Assembly: GCF_047511655.1 (NCBI RefSeq)
Contig: NC_133405.1
Coordinates: 91,919,046-91,983,045 of the forward strand
Source: Castor canadensis
Taxonomy: Eukaryota > Chordata > Mammalia > Rodentia > Castoridae
Reading direction: 5' to 3'
Length of the DNA: 64,000 bases
The notes under the pieces were generated by a model, which was not told the origin of the DNA, did not search any database, and saw only the letters and a list, made by a program, of their open reading frames with translations. Of the stretch, positions 10,200 through 23,198 are shown one piece after another. The position numbers and the translations under genes were made by a program. Within the stretch, counting starts at the first letter, position 1, and every line of letters starts with the position of its first letter.

Positions 10200-13100
10200 T
10201 AATATGTAGTATTTCTTTGGTAACCATAAACCAAATTATCCATTTATGTGTTGATGGACATTTGGGTTATTTCCCATAAGCTCTTCTAAACACTGCTGCC
10301 ATGTTTCCCGATATTCATACTCACCCATCATTCCAAGGTATATAACTAGGAATGGAATTGCTGGATAGTAGGACATGTAAAAGTTCACCCTGACAGGATG
10401 ATGCCAAACTGTATTATAAAAGATGATACCAATTTACACTATATAAGATTCCCCACTGATCCACACCCTCATATACTTGATATAATCCCAACTTGCTCTT
10501 TGTCATCATAGTGAATTTTTTCCAGTTATTAACATAGTTGAGCATCTTTTTATGGTTATTGGCCACATGTTTCCTTTTCGATTAAAGGGCTATTAATCTT
10601 TTAAACATTCAAAATTTTAAAAAAATCATCTTTATTGATTTATAAGCGATCCTTATTTTGGATACTCATCATTCATCAGATATATGTATCAACTATCTTC
10701 TATAAGCTTGTGGCTTTTTTTCTTTATTATGTCTTTGCATGAGCAGAATTTTTTTTTCTTTTTCTCTCATGTTTTTTGATGGAGAGGTTGCTGGGGATCA
10801 AAGCCAGGGCCTCATAATTGCTAAGCAAGCACCGTACCACTGAGCTAAGCCTCAGCCCCAGAAATTTTTTTTTAGAGTTGAATGAATCAATCTTTTCTCT
10901 ATTATAGTTAGCATTTGTCTTACCTTCCTTGATCAATGATCATATACATAGTCTTTATTTTCTTCTAATGAAAGCTTAAAAGTTTACTTTAATCCAACTG
11001 GAATTGATTTTTCTGTGGTATAAGGTAAGGAGCCGGTTTCATTATTTTCTACATGAAGAACCTCATGATGAGAAGTGTCACTCCTATAATGCATCAAAGT
11101 TTCTTATCTGTCTAGGTCTGTTTCTGGGCTCTCTTTGCATTGGTCAGCTTTTTTGTCCCATACCAGTATCACACTACCTTAAGTACTTTAGTTTCCTAAT
11201 AAAACTTGGTATTTAATAGAGCAAAATCTTCCCACCTTATTTTTCTTTAGGAGCATCATATAAGTTTGGCTCTTTTTTTTTTTTTACTTAAAACACATTT
11301 CAGAATTTGGTAATTGAAATGAATATATAGATCAGTTTGAAGATAATTTATATTAGTCTTCCTAGCTATGAACACAATATTATTCCAGTATTTTAAATAA
11401 ATTCTTTCATATCTTTTGGCTAAGGTTTATAGTTTTCTGGATAAAGCCTTGCATATCTTGTATTAGATTTATCCATTCATACTATGTGGGTTTTCTGATG
11501 TTATACATTTGATATTTTCATTTAAGGTATTTTATCTCTTTTGAAAGTGTGTAGAAATGAAGCTTATTTTTATTTATTGATATTATAACCACTCACCTTA
11601 TAAACTTTTATTATTTTAGGCAAACTTTTCATTTTTGGGTAATTTTATATTTATAGGAAAGTTAGTAAAGAGATAGCACAGGGAACTCCTATATACTCCT
11701 TACTGGGGTACATTTGTCAAACCTAAGAAAGCAACATTGATTGGTATATTACTGTTTACCAAATGTCAAACTTCACATCCATTCATCAGTCTTCTCACTA
11801 ATGTCTTTTTTTCTGGCCTAGGGTCCAATTCAAGATACCACATTGTATTTAGTTGACATGTCTCCATAGTAGTGTTTTCTGGTCTATGACAGTTCATCAG
11901 TCTGTCCTTGTTTCTCATGACCTTAACAGTTTTGAGGAATGTTGGTTAATTTGGAGTTGTCTAAAGTTTTCTCATAATTAGACTGAGGCTGTCTTTGGAA
12001 AGAACACCACAGAGTTTAAATGTCCTTCTTATCACACCATATCAGGGAGCATGTGATACCTACATGACACCCCTCATGATGTGAACCTTCATCCCTTAGT
12101 TAAGGTAGTGTTTGCTAGGTTTCTTCATGGAAAACCTGCTGTTTTTTCCTTTTAGTATTCTGTTATTTGGGTGAATCTTGTCTATCCTTGAGAGGAGGAG
12201 CAATTAAACTCCAGCTCCTGGAAGAGGGTGTAGATGTATCATTTGGAATTATTCTTTTAAGATTTATCTCTTATCCCTTGTTTATTATTCAATCAGTTGT
12301 TTATGTCAGTATGAACTCATGCATATATTTGTTTAGTAATTTGAGTTATAAATCTAATACTCTGTTCTTTGGGTTGTTGCTCAAATTGTTCCAGCTTTGT
12401 CCAGTGCAGGTACTTTCAGGCTGGCTCCTGTGTCCCTTTGATGTCCCCATCCTTTGTTTTTGAACATTTTCTTGCTCATCTGGCACTCATACTCAGACTC
12501 ATCTTGTATTTTCCTGTGCCAGCTCTTGAATCAGCCATTTCTCCAAGGAGTCCTGGTTCCTTTTAAGTTACTATTTTGTGCTTTCTATGTTAGCAACTAT
12601 ATTGGCTATAAATAATGCAAGTTTTGATTCCTTTTCAATCTTGATGTCTTTATTTTTCTTGTCTTATTGAGATAGACAAGACATTTAGTACAGTATTGAA
12701 TAGAAAAAGTGATTGTTGGCATCCCTGTCTTAGGTATTTTACGGGAAACACTACTAACTTTTCCCTATTAAGAATGGTATTTCCTTTCAGTTTCTGTAAG
12801 TTTTTTCAGGTTAATCAAATGTCATCCTATTCCTCTATGCTGTTTTTTAAATTTTTTTAAATCATGAAAAGAATTAAATTTTTTAAATCAAATGCTTTTT
12901 CTGTTTCATGGGATGATTATTTTTTCTCCAATATGATAATGTGGTAAATGACATTTATAGATTTTCCTCATGCTAGAACAACTTTGCATTTCTGATATAA
13001 ACACAACTTGATCATGGTCTTCATTTCCTTTTCATATAGCATTGGGTTTGGCTTGCTAGTATTTTGTTTAGGATTTTTGCATCTGTGTCCTTGAGTAAAA

Positions 13101-13330
13101 ATTATCTTTAATTTTCCTTTCTCATGCTGTTCTGATTTACTTTTGACATTAAGGTTCTGCTGCTATCATAGAATGAATCAGATTATGTTCCCTTTTTTAC
13201 AATATTCTGGAAGATGCTCTATGACTTTGGAAAGGTCTGTTTGGTAGAACATCCTGTAAAACCATTTTGATCTGGTGTTTTCCTTTTAAATATTGAGTTA
13301 GTATTAAATTTCTAAACTAAAATATTTTTA
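10200..13330 (-). mobile_element. Old LINE-1 3' end and ORF2, inverted
   Basis: Complement of L1M 3' sequence (e.g. 'aggaatggaattgctggatag' at about 10351), an L1ME-type stretch at 11630-12570 ('ataggaaagttagtaaagagatag' through 'ccaaggagtcctggttcctttt') and ORF2 RT sequence at 12650-13290. Possibly two elements joined. An ID-like SINE sits inside at 10747. Confidence 0.65.
10747..10860 (-). mobile_element. ID-like SINE, inverted
   Basis: Complement of the ID wording: 'gctggggatcaaagccagggcc ... ctaagcaagcaccgtaccactgagct'. Confidence 0.8.
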
Positions 13331-13675
13331 AGGTTTTAAATGAGAAACTTGAAATTTGTTCCCTTACATATTTATTTTACATAAGGTTTTATGCTTGAAG
13401 TGGTTATACACAAATCCTAAGCAAGACTTTGTAATGAACGCTATGTTCTTCAAATTCTTAATAGTCACCATCAACAAAAAATCTTTATACAAGTAGGTGG
13501 TAAAATACTTAAAACCGATTTTTAAATTGTTCAAAAATGTTTACAACTGAAATCAGCTTTTCTTTTTGTTTCGATGACAAATATATTGTTAAAATTTCTT
13601 ATAATGTAAGTAGATTTTAAATCCAGTTGATCTCTTTTTTATTAACTGTTTCAAAGTAATGATGAAGCTCTTATT
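13331..13675. other. Unassigned AT-rich sequence
   Basis: No repeat recognised. It ends in a pyrimidine run and 'ttatttgcag' just before the next entry, resembling a splice acceptor. Confidence 0.4.
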
Positions 13676-14165
13676 TGCAGAACATTCATCATTATTAGAA
13701 CCATCACCCTGCAGCTAGCTTGGACATCATTAAAAGAGCTCATCAGCTACAAACGGATAGAAGTGTCTGATATTCGTGAAGACAGAGTTGCAGGGCTTCT
13801 ACCTGGAGCTACGCCCTCCAGAAACTCCAACTTGGGCTGTGTATGGTGTTTCTTGGAAACTGGAACACAAACTCCTCCAGCTGCTCCACAGGCCCCTATC
13901 CTCAGTGAGCAGAAGACTACAGAAGCTGACTACTGAAGAGGCTGTCCAAGTGGTAGAGCACCTCCTTGGCCCTGCATAGCACATTTACTACAGAGCAGAG
14001 TGCTGGATGTTACTCATTAGTGCTCACCACCTGCAAGGACTGTAAGGATCTCTAGAGAAAGCTACCCTAGAGAGAGGTAGTCTTCCTAAGGCCTTCACTG
14101 CCTCTGGTCCTACCTGAACAACTTTAGGGCTGAAGGAATCAATATATCTTCACCTACCTGAAATA
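13676..14165 (+). other. Non-repeat island between inverted LINE-1 blocks, possible retropseudogene or noncoding exon
   Basis: A 490 bp stretch of balanced composition unlike its AT-rich surroundings. One frame is open from 13761 to 13979 with no ATG near its start. Its translation (…LQLLHRPLSSVSRRLQKLTT, EEAVQVVEHLLGPA) looks protein-like but was not recognised. The neighbouring frame is also open over part of it. It is preceded by an acceptor-like ttgcag at 13675-13680. Confidence 0.35.
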
Positions 14166-16760
14166 CACATACCCAACTGGGAAACTCTGCCTGCTATTTT
14201 TAATTTGTTTGTTCTTTTGGAGTGAAGAGTTTTAACTACTGCTTCAATTCCTTGAATAGTTATAGTACTATTAAGGATTTTTTTTTCTTTTGAGTCACTT
14301 TTGGTAAGATATAGTTTCCTAGGAATTGGTTCATTTTGTCTGTTTTCATATTCATTGGCATAAAATTCCTGTATTTTTTATTCTCAACTGTATATAATCT
14401 GTAGCCATGTCTCCTTTTTCATTGCTAATATTGGTCATTTGTGCCTTCTCACTGTTTTTCTTGATCAATCTCACCAGAGGTTTGTCTATTTTATTAGTCT
14501 TTTCAAAGAACCAACTTTTGGCTTTGTTGCTCCTCTCTATTGTGTCTTTGTTTTCTATTTCTTTAATTTCTGCTCTTATCTTTTTTGATCTCCTTCCTTC
14601 CACATTTTTTGGATTTATTCTGTTGTTTTTTTTCTGATTTCTTAAATGGGACAATGGAGCTCATTAACTTTCAGTTTTTCTTGTTTTCTAGTTTGCACAC
14701 TTAAAGGATATAAATTTCCCTAAATACTGCTTTCCTACAAGTTCAGATATGCAGTATTTTTATTACTGTTCAGTTGCAAGTACTTCAACATTTCCATCAT
14801 GGTTACTTCTTTGACCCATGGTTATATAGAAGTGTATTTTTAAAATCCCAAAATGTTTGGGGATTTTAAATTTTACCCCTTTGTTGTTGAAATCTATCTT
14901 AATTGCATTATGATCAGATGATGTCCATGTGATAATAACTCTGAAATTTATTGAGACTTGTTTTATGGCTTAGTATGTGATAAATATTTTTAATGTTTCC
15001 TATGTGCTTTATAAGAATGTGTGTTCTCTAATTGATGACTATAGAGTTCTATACATGTCTATTATCAATCTCATTGATAGTTGTTCAAATTTTATTTATC
15101 TAAATTGATTATTTTGGTCATGATCTATCAATAATAGAAAAAGTTGTGGTAATATTCAACTATGATGATGGATTTGTCAGTGTTTCCTTAAGTTCCGTCT
15201 CTTTTTTGACTTATATATTTTGAGGGTACTTTGTTATGAATATTGAAATTAAAAATTGTTATATATTCCTGGTAAGTATGTAACACCACTTTCTATTTCC
15301 AATAATGCATCTTTCCTCAAAGTCTATTTTATCTTGTATTAATGTAGCAGCACAAGCTTTTCTTGTTAGGATTCGTATGGTATATAATTTTCTATCCTTT
15401 TACTTTTAAGCATTTTCATGTCTTTACACTTTAATTATATCTCTTGGAAATAGTGTATCACTGGACCTTTTTTAAAGATCTAATCTAATTACCTTTGTCT
15501 TTAAATTGGCAAATTTAGTCTGTTTACAGTTATTGTGATATGTCTGGACTTGTTTCTATCAATCACCCTTTTTTTTTTTTTTTTGGTGGTACTGGGGGTT
15601 GAAGTCAGGGCATTGTGCCTGCTAGGCAGGTGCTCTACCATTGAGCCACACCTCCACCCCCCATCATTCTTGATTTCTATATTCCACCACTACCTTTCAT
15701 ATGCTTCATTTCCTCTCTTCTCTCTTGCTCTTTTGGTTTTACGATTTCTAATTCTGTTTTTCGCCCCACTATTGGAATTTCTTTTTCTATTTTTATCTGT
15801 GGTTATCCTTAAAATTCTAGCATGAATATTAACTTAAAAGGCTCAAAGTTAAACAATATTTTAAGAATACAGGAAGCTTAGAAACCTTCTTTAGTCATTC
15901 TTCTAACCACATACTTTTATTTTCAAATATGTTAATTTGTTCATTTTTATGTAACCTCACACTCATAATCATCATTATCACCAGTATTATTTTATGTAAG
16001 TAGCATTTGTTTGAATTTACATTCATGTATTCTGGCATTTCAGACCATCCTTCTTGGATCATTTTCTTTCATTGTGAATACATTGTTTTAAATGTTCTTT
16101 TAGTACAGGTCTCTTGTTGTTAAGTTCTCCACGTCTTTGTTTTATGTAAATGTCTCTATTTTATCCTGGTTCTTAAAAGATAGAGTTTGTTGCAGGTATT
16201 TTCACTTAGTGCTTAAAATATATGATTCCATTCTCTGGACTTTGAGAAGTCTGCCTTGTTGCCATTAAGAAGTGTGTTATCAGTCTAGTTGCTATTTTGT
16301 TTTATTTTGTTTTGACTGGTTTCATTCTAACAAGCTTAGGCATGGGTTTCTTTTTATTCTGTTTTGGAAATGTGTTTCATGGCACAGTAAATTCCTGTTT
16401 TTATAACTTCTGGAAATTCTCAACCGTTATCTCTTCAATACTGTCCCTTTGATTCTTTCTATATTTTCTTTCTCAGAACCCAGTTACTCATATTTTGGTC
16501 TTCCTCATGCTATCTTCCATAACTCATAATATCTCTTTGATATTTTATATCTCCTCGTACTTCATCTTGGGCAATTTCTGCTGTTCAATCTTTCCATTGA
16601 ACTTTTTTATTTTAAAAATTGTGTTTTCATTTGTACAAGCATCGTGTATTTTACTTTCTAATCTATCTAGTCATCCCTAATAGTCTCTAGCTCATCTTTG
16701 TGATTACATCTATTAGTTCTTTAAATATTTTATGCAATTTTTGTTCAGCTAGTAATCACT
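14166..16760 (-). mobile_element. Old LINE-1 ORF2 and 5' region, inverted
   Basis: Complement of ORF2 sequence at 14200-15550 ('ccagaggtttgtctattttattag' at about 14474) and of 5'-end sequence to 16760. A SINE interrupts it at 15569. Open frames here are shadows of LINE-1. Confidence 0.7.
15569..15661 (-). mobile_element. tRNA-class SINE, inverted
   Basis: Full monomer behind a T-run of 18; the box-like blocks are intact in complement. Confidence 0.9.
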
Positions 16761-16924
16761 ATTTGCATGAGTATGATACCATAAATATTATTCACATCTA
16801 AACCACATGGTACATTCCTATAGCATATTCTTTGTTGTACATCTTTTTGTTTCCCTAGGAGCTAAAAATGATCTGTTTTGTTTTCTTTTGCCTGGTGTTT
16901 TAGTACCTATCACTAATTCTTCTG

Positions 16925-17528
16925 AAATTCTTTTTTTAAGTCCAAATAAGATCATGTCCCTCTTCTGCTCAAAATTCTCCCATGGCTCCCAGGTCCCTCA
17001 GAATAAAATCCAGAGCCTGCTTCATAGCCCAAATATTCCTACATGATCTGACTTCCTTCACCTCTCTGACCTTATCTCCTGTCACTTTCACCATCACTCT
17101 CTCTTCTTCTAGCTGCACTGGCCTTTTTCCTGCCCCTCAAGCATGCCAGGGACCCTCCTCTTTAGGCCTTTGAACTTGCTGTTCTCACTGCCTAGTGCAC
17201 CCTGCCTTCTAAATAATCTAATGATTTACCAAAGTATTTCCATTATGTTCAGCTGCCACCTCCTTGATCAACATATATAAAAGGCCCCATTATTCTCCAT
17301 TTATATCTTCTTATCCTACTTTATGTGTTATCACATAAAGCAAGGCACTGATCACCACTTGATATATTTTATATTTAGTTATTGTGGTTAGTGTTTGTCT
17401 CTCCTCAATAGACTGTAAGCTCCACAAAGCAGGGACTTCTGTTTTATTCATTGCTGTATTTCCAGTGCCAAGAACAGTACATAGCAATATTTAGTAGATA
17501 ATAAATATTTGTGGAATAAACTGAATGA
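16925..17528 (+). mobile_element. L2 LINE 3' end
   Basis: Ancient mammalian L2: 'aagatcatgtccctcttctgctcaaaa' and 'ctcccatggctcccag', through 'tagactgtaagctcc' and 'gggacttctgttttattcattgctgtatttccagtgcc', to the 'aataaatatttgtggaataa' end. Confidence 0.9.
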
Positions 17529-18279
17529 ATGATTTAATTGATTAGTGTGAAGTATACAAGAGAAATGCCTGGAGAAAAAAGGAAGACATAAGGGCCTTGA
17601 ATGCCTTACAAGGCTGCCTGGATGCTGTTGTTCAGAAGGCTGGGGGCTGGGAAGAAGCAGTGAGGACAGCTCCTGGGCTCTTTTGGGAAGCAAGTTCTCA
17701 GTTGGCAGGAAAGTGACAAAGCTCCATGACTAGCTGTACACTCTAGCACTCCTGAAAGCCCTCAAAGTGTTGTATTGTCAGGCCTGCCTGTTACTTGGTG
17801 AAAACAAAGCCCCAACTCTCACTGGGATCCCAGTGAGAAACTGTTTCTTGATCCTCAGGCCAAGAAAATCACTTTATCTGAGGTATTTGAGGAGAGAGGA
17901 CAGTAAAATCTGATGTAATGTCTGGTATACACATAGATGGTGCTATTATAATGGTGAACACCACAGGACAGTAAGTTTCAGATCAAAAAGACTTTTTTTC
18001 TATTGTCAAGGTGGCAACAGGCTGTGAAGTTTTAGTCCTGACTTTGCCCCCTTGGGTGTTTCTGCCTTTGCATGACTCTTTTTGGATAATTATTCTGACT
18101 GCTGTCTAACTTGTGACCTATTCCCTCATTCTTTTTTGTCACCTACTAATTTCATCAGAATGCTATCAGTATACACAGAGCCTGTGGCGTGCCATCAGAG
18201 ACCTCCCTCTCTGGGCTACCATCAATTCATGAACCATTATAACATTGGATTTAGCTGTGTAACTAATTATGAGTTCAGT
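17529..18279. other. Unassigned, mostly non-repetitive
   Basis: Mixed composition, no sustained frame and no SINE. Together with 18500-18940 it is among the least repeat-laden intergenic stretches. Confidence 0.4.
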
Positions 18280-18520
18280 TATGCAAAGTTTGACTGACCA
18301 CCTACTATGTTTTAGGCCTCCTGCTCTCACCGAAGACATAGAGATAAACAAGGTGTGCTCCCAGACACAGCACCATAATCTCAGATAAAAAAGATAAGTA
18401 GGAATCTTCTAGTTGATTAACAGGGAGGAAAGGGCAATCCAGGCAAAGGTATATATCATGGGCAATGGTGCAAAGATAGGAAGCAGCATACTGTGTACAT
18501 CTTCCTGACTCATGACTTAC
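18280..18520 (+). mobile_element. Ancient repeat-like stretch (family not named)
   Basis: Wording such as 'gaccacctactatgttttaggc' and 'aagggcaatccaggcaaagg' matches a common old mammalian repeat pattern, too diverged to name. Confidence 0.35.
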
Positions 18521-18949
18521 CTGTCTCTCCAGGAGACTATCCTTGGACACTTTGATACTTACTAAAGTTCAGACATAAGGAGTTTGTGGCCTCCCCTGGC
18601 ATGCTAGTCTGGCAATTATTCAGAAAGTTTATGAAAACTTGGTCTGACTTCATTGTCCATGAGCACGTCTGTGCCAGTTTCTGATATCCTTGGCTTCCTG
18701 TCTAGACCATGGCACTTTCTGTAGACCTACCCTGGGCTTGGGGTCACTCCCACTGCCCTGGAGGTTACAGGGTCTCCCTCAGCCTTATATTAAAAAGTTC
18801 TATTAAAAAAGGTTTCTGACTCTTGACACCAGCCATAGAATAAAAATACCCTTGTCCCTCAGGGAATGGACTGGGGCTGCCCATCTTAGCCTCAGATATT
18901 GGGGGTCATCTCCCCTTGAGTTTAATTCAGACCTGTATCAGTCCAGGAA

Positions 18950-19095
18950 ATGTAGATTGAGGAGTCTGGTAGGCCCAATTTCAAAGCATGGAGTTCCCAC
19001 ATCTTGGTTGTATGACCTTAGCCAAGTCACCTGTTTTCTCTGTATGTCAGTTTCCTCATCAGTAAAAGGGACTAATGTCACTGTGACAAGTTAAG
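18950..19095 (+). mobile_element. MIR SINE
   Basis: MIR core 'tgtatgaccttagccaagtcacctgttttctctgtatgtcagtttcctcat' is readable. Confidence 0.8.
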
Positions 19096-19162
19096 GATTT
19101 TAGAGCAGATGTGCAGAAACTGACACCTGGGCCCCATCTATTGAACACTTACTACTACCCAT

Positions 19163-19350
19163 CTGAGCGGGAGAATAGCATAGCAGTTCAGAACACAATC
19201 TATATGTTCAGAACAGCCTGAATTCAGATTGTAATTCAGCTACTCAGTGCTGTCATTTTGATCAAGTTTCCTAGTATTTTTAGCCTTAATTATATCATTT
19301 GTAAAATGAGGTTAATGTACCAACCTCACCATAATATGTAAGATGACACC
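19163..19350 (+). mobile_element. MIR SINE
   Basis: Second MIR: 'gagaatagcatagcagttcagaac' followed by 'caagtttcctagt ... catttgtaaaatgaggttaa'. Confidence 0.8.
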
Positions 19351-19501
19351 TTCAGACTCTAGACCCCTCCCCAGCCTGCCCTCCGAAGATTCCCTCTCTC
19401 CCCTGGGGACCTATCCCTTCCTCAGCCTCCTCTTTCTAAGCCTGTCAAAGAGGACCAAGCTTGCCCCTCAGAATCACAGGGCCACTTTCTTTTCTCTTTT
19501 C

Positions 19502-19588
19502 TGTTTTTTTGCAGCACTGCTGTTTAAACTCAGGGCCTTAGGCTTGCTAGGCAGACACTCTTACCACTTGAGCCACTCCACCAGCCTA
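19502..19588 (-). mobile_element. tRNA-class SINE, inverted
   Basis: Monomer, first of four SINEs in a row between 19.5 and 20.3 kb, all inverted. Confidence 0.85.
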
Positions 19589-19611
19589 ATGTCATTTGTG
19601 TGGTTTTTCTG

Positions 19612-19727
19612 TTGTTTTTTTTTTGGGGGGGGGGTTGTTTTGTTTTTTTGGCGGCACTGGGGTTTGAACTCAGGGCCTCACACTTGCTTGGCAGGTATGC
19701 TACCACTTGAGCCACTCTGCCAGCCCA
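19612..19727 (-). mobile_element. tRNA-class SINE, inverted
   Basis: Monomer with a T-run, a G-run of 10 and another T-run at its tail side. Confidence 0.85.
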
Positions 19728-19746
19728 CCACTTTCTTATAGGAACT

Positions 19747-19963
19747 TTTTTTTTTTTTGGTGGGACTGGGGTTTGAACTAGGCTTTATGCTTGCAAAGTG
19801 GGTGTTCTACCACTTAAGCCACACCTCTAGCCCATTTTGCTTTGGTTATTTTGGAGGTGGAATCTTGCAAACTACTTGCCTGGACTGGCTTTGAACAACA
19901 ATCCTCCTGATCTCAGCCTCCCAAGTAGCTAGGATTACAGACACGAGCCACTGGTGCCCAGCT
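19747..19963 (-). mobile_element. Dimeric SINE, inverted
   Basis: Both arms are complete; the left arm ends 'gagccactggtgcccagct'. Confidence 0.9.
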
Positions 19964-20065
19964 CTTATAGGAACTTTTTGATGTTAAACTGCTCTGTGTT
20001 TCCAAAATTAAACTCAACATTTTCATGTTATAGTAAATATTACTTTATTCTAGATTTAACATCTT

Positions 20066-20268
20066 TTTTTTCTTTTTTGATGGCACTGCGGCTTGAACTT
20101 CTCACACTTGCTAAGCAGGCGCCAGTCCACCTGCCCTGTTTTGTGTTGGGTTTTTTTAGAGATAGGATCTCATGAACTATTTGCCTGGGGGCTGGCTTTG
20201 AACAGTGATCCTCCTGATCTCTGCCTCCTTTGTAGCTAGGATTACAGGCCTGAGCCACCGGCGTCCAG
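20066..20268 (-). mobile_element. Dimeric SINE, inverted
   Basis: Right arm shortened (about 25 bp missing between 'cttgctaagcaggcgcc' and 'agtccacctgccc'); left arm full. Confidence 0.85.
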
Positions 20269-20269
20269 C

Positions 20270-20755
20270 TTGTTTAACGTCTATGAAATGGCAGATATGA
20301 ATTTGAACCTTGCTTTCAGGTGACAGAACTGTGGCACTGGCCCATGCTTGCATACCAGTAGAGGGGCCCCTCTTCCTACTAGCTATACAAACGCTAATAT
20401 GTTTTGTCTTTGGTTTCCGTAGTGCCTTTGGCAAAATCTGGCATCAATGAGAGTTTCTCACAGCTGTTAACAACCAAATACATGTATTTGGAAACAAAAA
20501 CTATGCAGGGAGAAAAACATTTTTTTAAAAAAGACACAAATGTCCTCAGAATAACAAGGAAAAAAATATTACGTTCATGAAGCAAGATTGGGAAGTTGTA
20601 AAGAAGAACATTCAGAGAACAACAATCACCAAAGGAGGATCTTCAAAGCATTCAGAGAAGGAAGAACATATACAAAAATGATTAGACAGTACACTTTGCA
20701 ACACTAATAATGGAAACCTGAAAAACAGTGCCATAATACCTTCTAAGTGTTAAGA
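20270..20755. other. Unassigned sequence
   Basis: A-rich on plus from 20490 on; no feature recognised. Confidence 0.4.
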
Positions 20756-20757
20756 AA

Positions 20758-20875
20758 AGGGTTGGAGGCATGGCCCAAGTGGTAGAGCACCTGCCTAGCA
20801 AGCATGAAGCCTTGAGTTCAAACCCCCAGTATGGGAGGGAAGGTGGGAGGGAGGGAGGAAGGGAAGGGAAAAAAC
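20758..20875 (+). mobile_element. tRNA-class SINE with purine tail
   Basis: Monomer whose 3' tail degenerates into (ggga)n at 20830-20865. Confidence 0.85.
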
Positions 20876-20924
20876 TTAGCACCCAACAAATCTGTATCTT
20901 AAGAAGAATAAAGTTTAAAGGGGA

Positions 20925-21110
20925 CATTTGAGTCACTTAACCTCCATCTTCCTTAGTTTCTTCTTCAGTAAAATGGGGACAATGGTAGCACTTACTTCAC
21001 AGGGTTATTGCAGGGATTAAATGAGTTCATATACATAGAGTGTATAGAATGGTGCCTGGAGCATAATAAGCACTGTACATGTGTTTGCAGTATTAGCATT
21101 ATTACTCTTC
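20925..21110 (+). mobile_element. MIR SINE
   Basis: MIR wording: 'cagtaaaatggggacaatgg', 'cacagggttattgcagggattaaatgag' and 'tgcctggagcataataagcactg'. Confidence 0.9.
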
Positions 21111-21470
21111 TGTTAGGGGTTGAAGGGAGAAGGGCTTCCATAGTACAATGGGGAGGCAGAGTAGATCCTGCCTTGAGTGTCCCCCAGTATCTTAGAAACA
21201 AAAGCCATCCACAAAAACACAAGGGCAGGAATTTGAAGGGCTTATTTAGTACCTTCATGTGCGGGATACCAAGTTAATCCAATAGTCAAATGGGATAGGA
21301 TTCCTGGTTGGGAAAATGGGAAGCAACGATTAAGGGTGGCTCCCTCTGAAGAGGAGACATGTGTTGTATGATCCTTATTGTAGTATAGCAATACCAAATG
21401 GGGGATCTGTGGCAGAGGAATACTCTAGGGGAAGGGAATTTCCTAAGCATTTGATAATGCTTTTTTCTAG
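21111..21470. other. Unassigned sequence
   Basis: No repeat or gene recognised; two overlapping short open frames on opposite strands are treated as chance. Confidence 0.4.
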
Positions 21471-21562
21471 CCAGGTGTGGTGTCTCTTGAGATGCTAAAA
21501 CAGGAGGATCGTGAGCTCAAGGCCAGTCTGGGCTACATAGTAAGACCCTACTTCAAAAAAAT
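21471..21562 (+). mobile_element. B1-like SINE
   Basis: Short B1-like copy with a deletion after 'ggtgtggtgtct'; tail of A and T. Confidence 0.75.
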
Positions 21563-21820
21563 GCTTTTTTTTCCTTAGGAACTAACCTGTCGGGTACTGC
21601 GATGGCTCATGAAGAAAAGAGTGCTACCAGGAGTTAATTCACATCCCCAAGTCTTTGCTCTAAATTCTCTTGGGCTCACTCAAAGTTTAGGAAATGTCCT
21701 AGCTTCAGTAACCATCCTAGATAGACTAGAGGACATGAACAGGCTAAGGGATCATACTGAAAATAGGTGCTTGATGGGGAGGCAAATCTGAAGAAACATT
21801 AGGATTCAAAGTACAAGTTT

Positions 21821-21905
21821 GGGCTGGCAGAGTGACTCAAGGCATAAAGCACCTGCCTAGCAAGTGTGAGGCCCTAAATTTAATCCCCCAGTACACCAGA
21901 AATAA
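21821..21905 (+). mobile_element. tRNA-class SINE
   Basis: Monomer with diverged B-box-like block (aatttaatcccc). Confidence 0.8.
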
Positions 21906-22060
21906 AGTGAAAGTTTGAGATAGAAAATTTACAAACAAAATTTTTATCAAATCCAATCCAGTAATGTGTTAAAAGGTAACATCATTCTCAAGTGGTACTC
22001 ATACCAAGAATGCAGGATTAGTTTAACATCAGAAAATTAATGAGATTAAAGATTATAGAC

Positions 22061-22630
22061 AAGTTTGCTGAAACCAAATTTTATTTTAAAAAGTAGAAAC
22101 CTAAAGAGTTGCCAAACAGTGTGGATAAAGGAGTGTTTCTCTTCATTGCCCCTTTTCAATTGTGGTCTGTTCCTCTATTTCCATTTTGCAGTGTCAGACC
22201 GATGCAGTGTGCTCATTATGGGACGGTAATCATGTGATTGATGATAATGTTGGCTTTAGAAAAATCTAGAAAATATCCCATAAATCTGGCATGTGAAAAA
22301 AAAAATCCAATTTTAAGTCAGAGATAATTTTTAAAATATAATGCCCATGTAAAACAAATGAAAACCTACAAATAAGTCTTCATTGAAATATAAAGCCCCA
22401 AACGGCTCATAAGCCCTTTTCTAGGAAATTAAAAAAATTATACATGTATAAATTACTCATAAATGTAAAAAATCTTCATCTTCTTAAGGTATTTTATGTA
22501 GACATTGTCATCACTCAAAAATTTAGCTTTTTAATCTTTAAAATCTAAGAAGGCTGATTTTTTTAAGTGTTGCTATAAGAACATATTATAATAAAAACAA
22601 GATAGTAATGGTCTCAAAAAGAGAAAATGA
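22061..22630. other. Unassigned AT-rich sequence inside the LINE-1 region
   Basis: Nothing recognisable. It separates two collinear ORF2 pieces, so it may itself be an insertion. Confidence 0.4.
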
Positions 22631-22889
22631 ATAAGTATAATTCACCATATTAACAAATCAAAACAGAAAACTCATGTGATCATTGCAATAAATTCAGAAA
22701 GAACATTTGACAAAATCCAACATCCATTCCTGAGTTTTAAAAACAAAAACCAAAAAACTTCTAGGGAAAATAGGAATAGAAAGGAACTTCTTCAGCCTGA
22801 TATAGGGCATCTTCCAAAAAGCCCACAGCTAACATCATATTTAGTAATGAAAAGCCAAATTGTCTTACCCTGAGATCAAGAATAAGACA

Positions 22890-23088
22890 GGACCAGGTGC
22901 CAGTGGCTCCCTGTAATCCTAGCTACTCCGGAAGCAGAGATCAGGAGGATAGTGGTTCAAAGCCAGCCCAGGCCAATAGTTCTCGAGACCTTATCTCAAA
23001 AAAACCTACCACAGCTCCAAATAGAGCTGTTGGAGTGGCTCAAGGTAGAAGCCCTGAGTTCAAACCCCAGTACCACACACACAAAAAG
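22890..23088 (+). mobile_element. Dimeric SINE
   Basis: Both arms are present; the right arm is shortened after 'gctcaaggtag'. Tail is (ca)n. Confidence 0.85.
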
Positions 23089-23198
23089 AGTAAAATAGCA
23101 TGTTACTCTCACCAGTGCCATCAAGCAAGTAAAAGAAATAAAAGACATCTAGACTGGAAAGAAAGAAGTAATACTGTATTAACATGCAGTATGAAGAA

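Noticed and set aside
14352-14654. 100-aa open frame as a gene
   Set aside because: It is a remnant of LINE-1 ORF2 on the minus strand; no independent start or conservation signal.
19612-19727. G-run as regulatory quadruplex
   Set aside because: It is a single run of ten G in a SINE tail; four separate runs are lacking.
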